Origin: Phoronis australis | Lineage: Eukaryota > Phoronida > Phoronidae | Length of the DNA: 20,853 nucleotides | Assembly: GCA_002633005.1 (NCBI GenBank) | Contig: NMRA01000947.1 | Coordinates: 1 to 20,853 of the forward strand | Direction: 5' to 3' | Part shown: in pieces, positions 8,617 to 15,700 of the stretch | Position numbering within the stretch: the first letter of the stretch is position 1 | Layout of the letters: every line of letters begins with the position of its first letter | The notes under the pieces: generated by a model | Databases searched by the model: none | Told to the model about the DNA's origin: nothing | The model's input: only the letters and a program-made list of their open reading frames with translations | Translations under genes and position numbers: made by a program

Positions 8617-9656
8617 GTAAGTTTTCCTAATTAGACAATTTTATACCCAGTAGACTCCTTCCCGTGTGTCGTTAATTGTCCTGTGCACAAGTTACATGTA
8701 CTTCCCGTATTTATATTACTTTCAGCCACAGATGGCTTTCCTAACGGCCGATTGCTTTCGATTCTAATATCGCTCAAACACAAACCAATCCCTCGCCAAT
8801 ATTCGGCCACGCCTCCATTCATGACCCTGGTTCCAAACAACCACTTCCCTGGGTATAAGTGGGGTATCTTGCGACAATCCCCGTCTGCTTTGGGGAGGAG
8901 ACCCAGCGGCGAGATACAAAGGTTATCAATGGGGCGGGTACTAGGACAGGGCCTGCCTTGCGGCCCAGGTCCAATTCTTTTATGAGTTAGTCGGAGTTAC
9001 TGATATCAAGTTTCTGGCTGTGGTGTGGTTTTTCGTGCCCGTGTATTGGAACCTAAAGCTATTTTAAGCCTTGAACAAGGAGTGAAGCACAGTTGGGGCC
9101 CGGGTACCCATGTAGACCTGCGTTTGAGTGCCAGCGGTTTGACAAGCGTGTGACCTAGGCTCCAGACGTACTGATAGTTTGGGTGCATGGTGGATACCGG
9201 AATTACCTAACACTAGACTTACTTGGTACTATTCCAACAGGACAGGAGGTAATATTGATGTAAACAAATGAGATTTACAATGGTTGATACCTAGAAGGGA
9301 ATCTATCGCATGTCGCGGCGGAGCCTGGTGTGGTAAAGCTCGAACGCGCCGCGCGTCTCACACTGAAGTCTCCTGATATAGCGCACAACCATTTCGGTGG
9401 GTTTATCAGCAGCTAAAAAATAAAAAATAAAACAAAACAAACTTTTCTTCGGATGTCACTTTTTATATTTTATTCGACTTCGCGAAGAAAAATTGTCTTA
9501 ATTTTGAATAACTTACTGAATGGGGAATTGTCAAAGTTTGGAAGTTGAGACTAATCTCAAACTTAAGTAAAAGATGAACTTAAAAGTCAGTTTCTTGGAA
9601 CAGGCCGATGGTCTGTGCCGCGTTTCATTATGAGACAGGCTCTCATTAATTAAAAG
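8617..9656. other. Intergenic or first-intron sequence, no clear gene
   Basis: The frame at 8683-8985 begins at GTG rather than ATG and crosses a plausible acceptor at about 8722, but its phases do not connect to neighbouring donors. A CpG-dense patch lies at about 9306-9360. An A-rich tract follows at 9414-9441. Confidence 0.4.
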
Positions 9657-9724
9657 AACACCCGCCCGCATCGATTTCATCTCTGTTCTCGTGCTGTTTT
9701 GTTTTTTAAGCTGCACAAGGGCAC
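9657..9724 (+). CDS. Exon: putative signal peptide
   Basis: The frame entering the next exon in phase 1 encodes TPARIDF, then a hydrophobic core (ISVLVLFCFLS) and CTRA. Ala and Thr at -1 and -3 suit signal-peptidase cleavage. The donor GCAC|GTAAGTAAG is excellent, and the first codon completed across the intron is Arg, followed by Pro-Cys of module 1. There is no in-frame ATG between the upstream TGA (9631-9633) and the donor. The 5' boundary is therefore a guess, an AG at 9655-9656 giving phase 2 entry. A start in another exon, or a sequence or annotation problem, is possible. A much shorter exon starting at 9711 after a T-rich tract and AAG would also be in phase. Confidence 0.5.
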
Positions 9725-12700
9725 GTAAGTAAGGGTGAGGAAGGATTGATACGCCATACTTTTCCTAACGGTGATTGATAACACGCCATTTTTTATCATT
9801 CGGGTGTTTCTTTTTTTGAAAAAAAATAAACAGCTAAACATATCGTACCACCAACTTGATTGTTAAAAACACAGACCAGGTCTATCTATGTTTTTGGTCT
9901 AATCGTCCATCCCCTATAATGTTGTACAGCTAGGCCATTGTATCACTTCTACATGTGCAGAGGTCTGTCTGTGGGCAGATTGAGAACACTTCTTTAGACA
10001 TTTTCTTCTTTCTCACAAAATGAAATTTACAAAAAACTTGAGTGACAAAATAGCTGTATCTACTCACTACCATACTTTGGTGCCGCTGCAAAAATGATTA
10101 TTATGCCTCGTTTTAGTATCAATTGAAACAACGCAAACGGGAAAACGCGCGTGTTTGTAGAACGATTGTACTTTGGACACAACAACCGTAGTAGCGAACT
10201 CTTGCAAATAATGAATACTACATCAAAAAATTCACCCTGTCTATTCCTACGGGAAAGAGCGTACTTCGAATCGTTCATCCTCGCTTATTTTTATTTCTAC
10301 ATAATATTAGCTAGGCATTGATAATATGGATATTATATTTGCATAGCAAAAAATAAATGTTCACTTCAGCTTGATATAAGTTTCTTCATACAGGTCCGTG
10401 TGAGGATATTGTAACTGAACGATCATCAACATTGTTCCATGCAGCCGTAGCATGCCACGAGTTGAACTCAACAGCTTCGTAAGTTGGACATCTATCAACA
10501 ACTACTCCATTAAACGGAACTTTAAGACACAGTCTCTCTTTTCGAGCAATCCAAAACTTGTTACCGTGCATTTGTTATCTATTTTTAAGTTTGCCTTGAG
10601 CGTGCTTTCTTGCATTTCTATACCCAACTCAAATGAGAAAAAGTTGCCGACGATATTTTCAGGTGGTATCCGTGGCTTGCTTGGTATTCATTTTAACAAT
10701 ATTGTTACATTTCAGTAATTGTTTTCTGATCTGTGAAGAAGGCTTCGTTGTTCCCCATGGTCCCTCAATTGGCAAATCGCGGGACAGTGCAGTTTGTAGT
10801 TTTGCTGGCGAAGAGCCGAAGCTCGAACGCGAATTACGAGACTGTACTCGTGAGTGAATTATCATTACTTGCAGCTGGGTTTTCGCCACCTTCTGTGATG
10901 TATTTCTGTGCTCGTTGAGAACAACGAAATATAACACACCGTTTTGTACATTCCAAAACATTTGATTATACTTTCTACGAGTCCCCAGAGTGGGCATTAA
11001 TGCTATTGTGCTCTATCCTCATTTTTAAAACATATTTAGTAAGAGCATTTCCACGAATGAAATAATTTTTAAAGACTTTTAGCTGAGGCTGGAATAAAAG
11101 TTGGAAAGGCATAACATAAATCTGTTTAATTTTGCTTTATAGTATATACATGTAAGTAGAGCGGAATGTGTCCTACATCTGGCATTGATATTGCCCAGGA
11201 AAGATATCTCTTTTGTTAATCCCGCTTTAATCTGATCCGGCCCAACTGGTCCAAGCAGAAGTACGTTATATGAAAGTCTGATTGCTGCTAAATGGTGCCT
11301 TATCTAATTGCCTCTTTCTGGTCTTTAAATTGTTAGCACACCTGGTTATTCCATCTTAAGGCCTTGTGTTCTACGCTCACGTTTATGATTTGAGTTGTGT
11401 CGTTGAACTCTGGATCCTCATTCAAACGCCTTTCAACACCCACTTCGATCTTCTATCGAAAAAGTCCTTTGTCGAGTAGAGCCACTGATTTGGTGCTCGC
11501 CGTGGCAAGATTGTTCACATTAAATCAGTTTTGACCGGTACCTCGAATACACAATCTACATGTAGTTCGCATTTTCAGCAGCCTGTTCTGGGTGACACCG
11601 ATTAGGGTGTTTCTGGCGTGCCCAGCCCAGAATGTGTTTTGACTGTAAAAATAGGCTGGTAATCATTAGTTGTACCAGCACTGGGTCATATGTTTTCAAA
11701 TTTCCTGTCATTGCCATTCACTTCTCATTGACACACGATTGTTCATTCGCCTAGTTTAATTTTGGCCCCCAGTTATTAGTACGGTCGACAAGGGTCATCG
11801 ACACACCCAGAATGCAGACATCGGGTTACAGCCACTTCTGTGCACAGTTCCAGTGCACTTTAATTGCTCATATGACTGAGTTGTAATCTAATGTTGGTAC
11901 CTTCTCATCTGTGCTAAATGCTCTAAGCTGCCGCTCTGACTTTTGCGTTCGAACCAGAAATTCAGAACTTGGCGTCTAGGGCACGATCAGAAAAAACCTG
12001 ACTCTGTCAAAGCCAGTCGCACACGCAACATTTTACAATTACGGGTGCAAAAATATGGGCCTCGTGGAAGGCGTCGTACATTGTATATCGTGAACGACGA
12101 CAGCGTTGACCTTTTACGTTATACCATATGTGCCTATCGTTAATTAATCGATACACCAGTCGACAAAAGTAAAAAGACCATATTTCGAGCATAGATTTGT
12201 CTTCAAAAGAACAAATTAGTTTGCAACAGATTTCGAAAGTCATTGATGCTCTCGTTTTCTACTATTGTCATTAACATACGGATCCTACAAGTTGTGAAAT
12301 CCTTTACCGTAAAAAGTCGTTGCAAGTACACGCTTGTCGTGGACGGGAATGACGCGCGCCTCACTTGTTTCAACATTTTGTTTACGCACAAGGATGTCGT
12401 TAATGAGGAGGTGGTTCAAGCATAATAGTTTTCCAAGAGCAGCGGCCCGAAGAGCCCCTAAGCCCTAAAATTGGTATGCGGAAGGCAATTGGGTGGTAGG
12501 CTTGCACCCTCCCCCCTTAAATCTGTCTATGAATTTAAGATGGCATTTTAGATGTCAATTTTTTTCTTTTGCCTGCGTAGAAGATGCGACAGGTGTATGA
12601 TAAGAAACTTTGTAATTCTGATCTATTGTCTTCATTTTCAGCTGAGCACAGTGAGTTGTTATTTCCATATGCTAAGAATGTGAGTTGCATGTTGCTGATC

Positions 12701-15700
12701 AATAGTATAAAATGGAAAGATGTGTTAAAGATACCATTTTCACAGCATTTTTGTTCGCAAAGGCGTGAAACTAGTTTTACCGTGCAGCAGGTTAGTCAAA
12801 ATCCATTCTCAAATTGTAGGGTATTTCAACGGATTATGATAATTATTAAATAGATCTTCGTTAGACGTTGCAATGACAGTCCTCAATTTACATTCAACGC
12901 AGTTCCTGTATTCCTTCAGGCCAGTGCAAAGATGTCATCGAGAAACAGAACCTGAAAAACTCGTACGTTGCCGTATGCTCTCCTTTCAACCTTTCAGACG
13001 AGTAAGTTGAACCCCAATATGAGAAAGCGGCTTAAACGTCACGTCTTAGATTTATCTTTAAACAAAATTGTTTTCATATGTTTCGAGACGCAATCGTTTC
13101 TTAACGTTGCCACGACATCTTCTTTGGCTCTGTAAAATGCGTTCTACTTTCGACTGCTCCCGCTCGGTTTTTTAGTAAGGTCTCTTTAAAATTCTTTATC
13201 GTAATCTATTTTGCGACGAGCTATCTTGCAGAGTAAAACAAGATGAGACGATAAAGGCATTTTTAAAATAGGTTAAATTCAATGTCACTTCGTATTGGCC
13301 TACACATTCTCAATTTAATGTCTCTTTGTATTGGCCTACACATTCTCAATTTCAACACTATGCTGATTTATTCTGGTACAGTAGAGCTGCATATTACTTT
13401 AGTTCAACCGACAACACAAACTTATGCAGCTCTCTCCCAGCCCAGAAATCACACATTGTTGAATGAGTAATAATTCGAGACCAATTTTATAGAAAGCAGC
13501 TGAAATATAACAATGTCCCCAAATCGTGGGTTTAATGGTGGTCGTACTTGCCAGTGGTCAGCTACTTTAAGCTTCATTATGAACAGAAGAATCATGACTA
13601 TATACAATGTAGGAGAGGGTACCCGACGATCCCATGTATGAAATATCTTGTGACACAAATTCCAGTTACACTGTACTAATAAGAATGAGTTGTAAATATT
13701 TGCCACTGCGTTCAATAGATTCTTATTCAATTTGTACTTCTCTGTTTCGGTAAATATTTTGGTGCCGCAAAACGGCCACTCATGTTTAACGTAAGCTAGG
13801 AGCTCCAGCAGAAATCGTTGACAGGGGATATGATTCAGAGAGAACAGTGGACTGCTGCCTTTCTGTATATGTACTTTTGAGCGTTACTGGCCAACGTCAA
13901 TGTTTCTAAAGTCCTGATTTAACTTCAACTTGTCGTTTTTCTTGTTCAAGGTGTCTGGTTTTCATTTTCAATGTTCTTGTAATTGTAGTGGGATGTTTTA
14001 AAGTTTGTTAACTAATTCGTTTAACACCGAATGACTGTATTTTAGCCTTTGCATCATTCGTTGTAATGAAGGCTTCATACTACGATCTGGGCCTTCTGCT
14101 AACAACTTGTCTGATTCGGTAATGTGCCGACGTGACACTGTAGAATTGGATCATGCTCTCGTTGGCTGCTTACGTAAGTATTTATATTCGCAACAGACGA
14201 TTGTGAACTCATGGCAACCAGTATGGGATAGCTACTATAACGACGACATAATGAAATGCGCCTTGTCACTAGATGGCGATAGAGGGATTGGTGGACAGTT
14301 TTGCGCACGCGTATGCATTCAGTGTAAACGGATATTTCGCAGCGTTATCACTGAATTCTTTACGACCACCATCCATTCACTTTGCTGTCGGTATGCGGTA
14401 GGATATTCAAATGATTTTGACAAAAGCATACAACGCCTTAAAACGTCCTTTTCGTCCCTGTCAGCTAACTCGCTTGGTACTGCAAACCAAGGGTAGAGTT
14501 CAGTAACGCCATAACCAACAATAGGACCTCGCTTAAATCCAGCCAAGGTCATGTTCTCTCATTTAAAATACAAGGCATTATCTCCCGTCAATCTCACGAA
14601 GCCTTGTTTTTTCTGAGAGAGGTCCACAGCTCACAGTCATCGGGGCTGAATTGGTAAATGGGTCAAGAGACGGACAACTCTGCATGTGCTCTCGTAATAT
14701 AAAAGAGTTCAAACGTGGTTTAAATTTAAAGTGTAGAAAAAATGAGTTAAATCGCTTAAACGTGTTAACATTTTGGAAACACTTATTTCGTCTGATGTAC
14801 ATGCATATACATGAACATTATTTTATATTTCAGCTGAAAATGGTAAGTTGTCCTTTGGTTCCTCGAACTCTGATAAATGATAAGCTTTTGATGTATATTC
14901 CATGGTGCAAAAATTCGAGAGTAGGCCAGTAGTATAGTAAGAGGTGTTGGGCGCCCGTTTTGAGGCTCCTCGGTCAAAGGTCATCTATGTGAAAGGAGGT
15001 CACGTGGTATAACTGCGATCGTGACACCTACCGGACGGATGTGTCAGTGACGTCATGACGTAATAGGTTTAATTAGAGAGACACCTCGTTTTGCGGCTCC
15101 TAGCAACGGATTGAAACAAAAGATGATAAGAACAAAACGTGGATGAGTTCGTGTGCNGATAGTCTTTTAACAGCCAGTTCAACAAGTTTATACGTGTATT
15201 CTAGACAAGTGTTATCCTGAGCCAATAGTTAAAAACGGCACAGTGAAATGCATGGAATCGGCCAAAGGCTCTCACTTGAAGTAAGTAACAAGTATGTGGT
15301 TCATATAATTTCCTATCTGCGTCGACCAGTAGGCAAACAATCTGTAATCATTGACGTCAAACTGCGGGCCGAGTCCAACTGGAGCTACTGAATTGTACGT
15401 GACGTCAAGGTGGTTAAACGATGACCTGAAAGAGATCTACGTCCCTCAGCACGCTCGTCCCACCCCCCTCCCCTCTCCCTTCATCCCGTGAACGCAGCTG
15501 TTATACATGTAACATTGGTCGACTTCAAAAAGGCGTCGAGGCATTGGACAAAGAGCTTTGATAGCCATCCAGTCTTTAACACCGAGGCCCGATTGGTTGC
15601 CTACATCAGTTGGAAACAACTTTCCCTAGATGATCTGATGCGGAGGTTTCCGAACCTATTTAATAGCAAGTAAACCTGAGCAGGTGGCATCCCGTCTGCG

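Noticed and set aside
8683-8985. 100-codon plus-strand frame with hydrophobic start
   Set aside because: Starts at GTG, not ATG; the plausible acceptor at ~8722 inside it does not connect in phase to the 8616 donor.
9229-9290. Minus-strand exon-like segment with good splice signals
   Set aside because: Only one short open frame and no partner exon on that strand; likely coincidence.
10659-10997. 112-codon minus-strand ORF
   Set aside because: It is the antisense shadow of the module-1 second-half exon, with no support of its own.
12642-12679. 38-nt exon-like segment with good acceptor and GTGAGT donor
   Set aside because: It would enter in phase 1 and leave in phase 0, breaking the frame between module 1 and module 2, and it has no cysteines.
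14107-14496. 129-codon ORF starting inside the module-2 second-half exon
   Set aside because: Its first part is the real exon, but it then reads through the strong donor at 14174 into intron; the ATG is internal.
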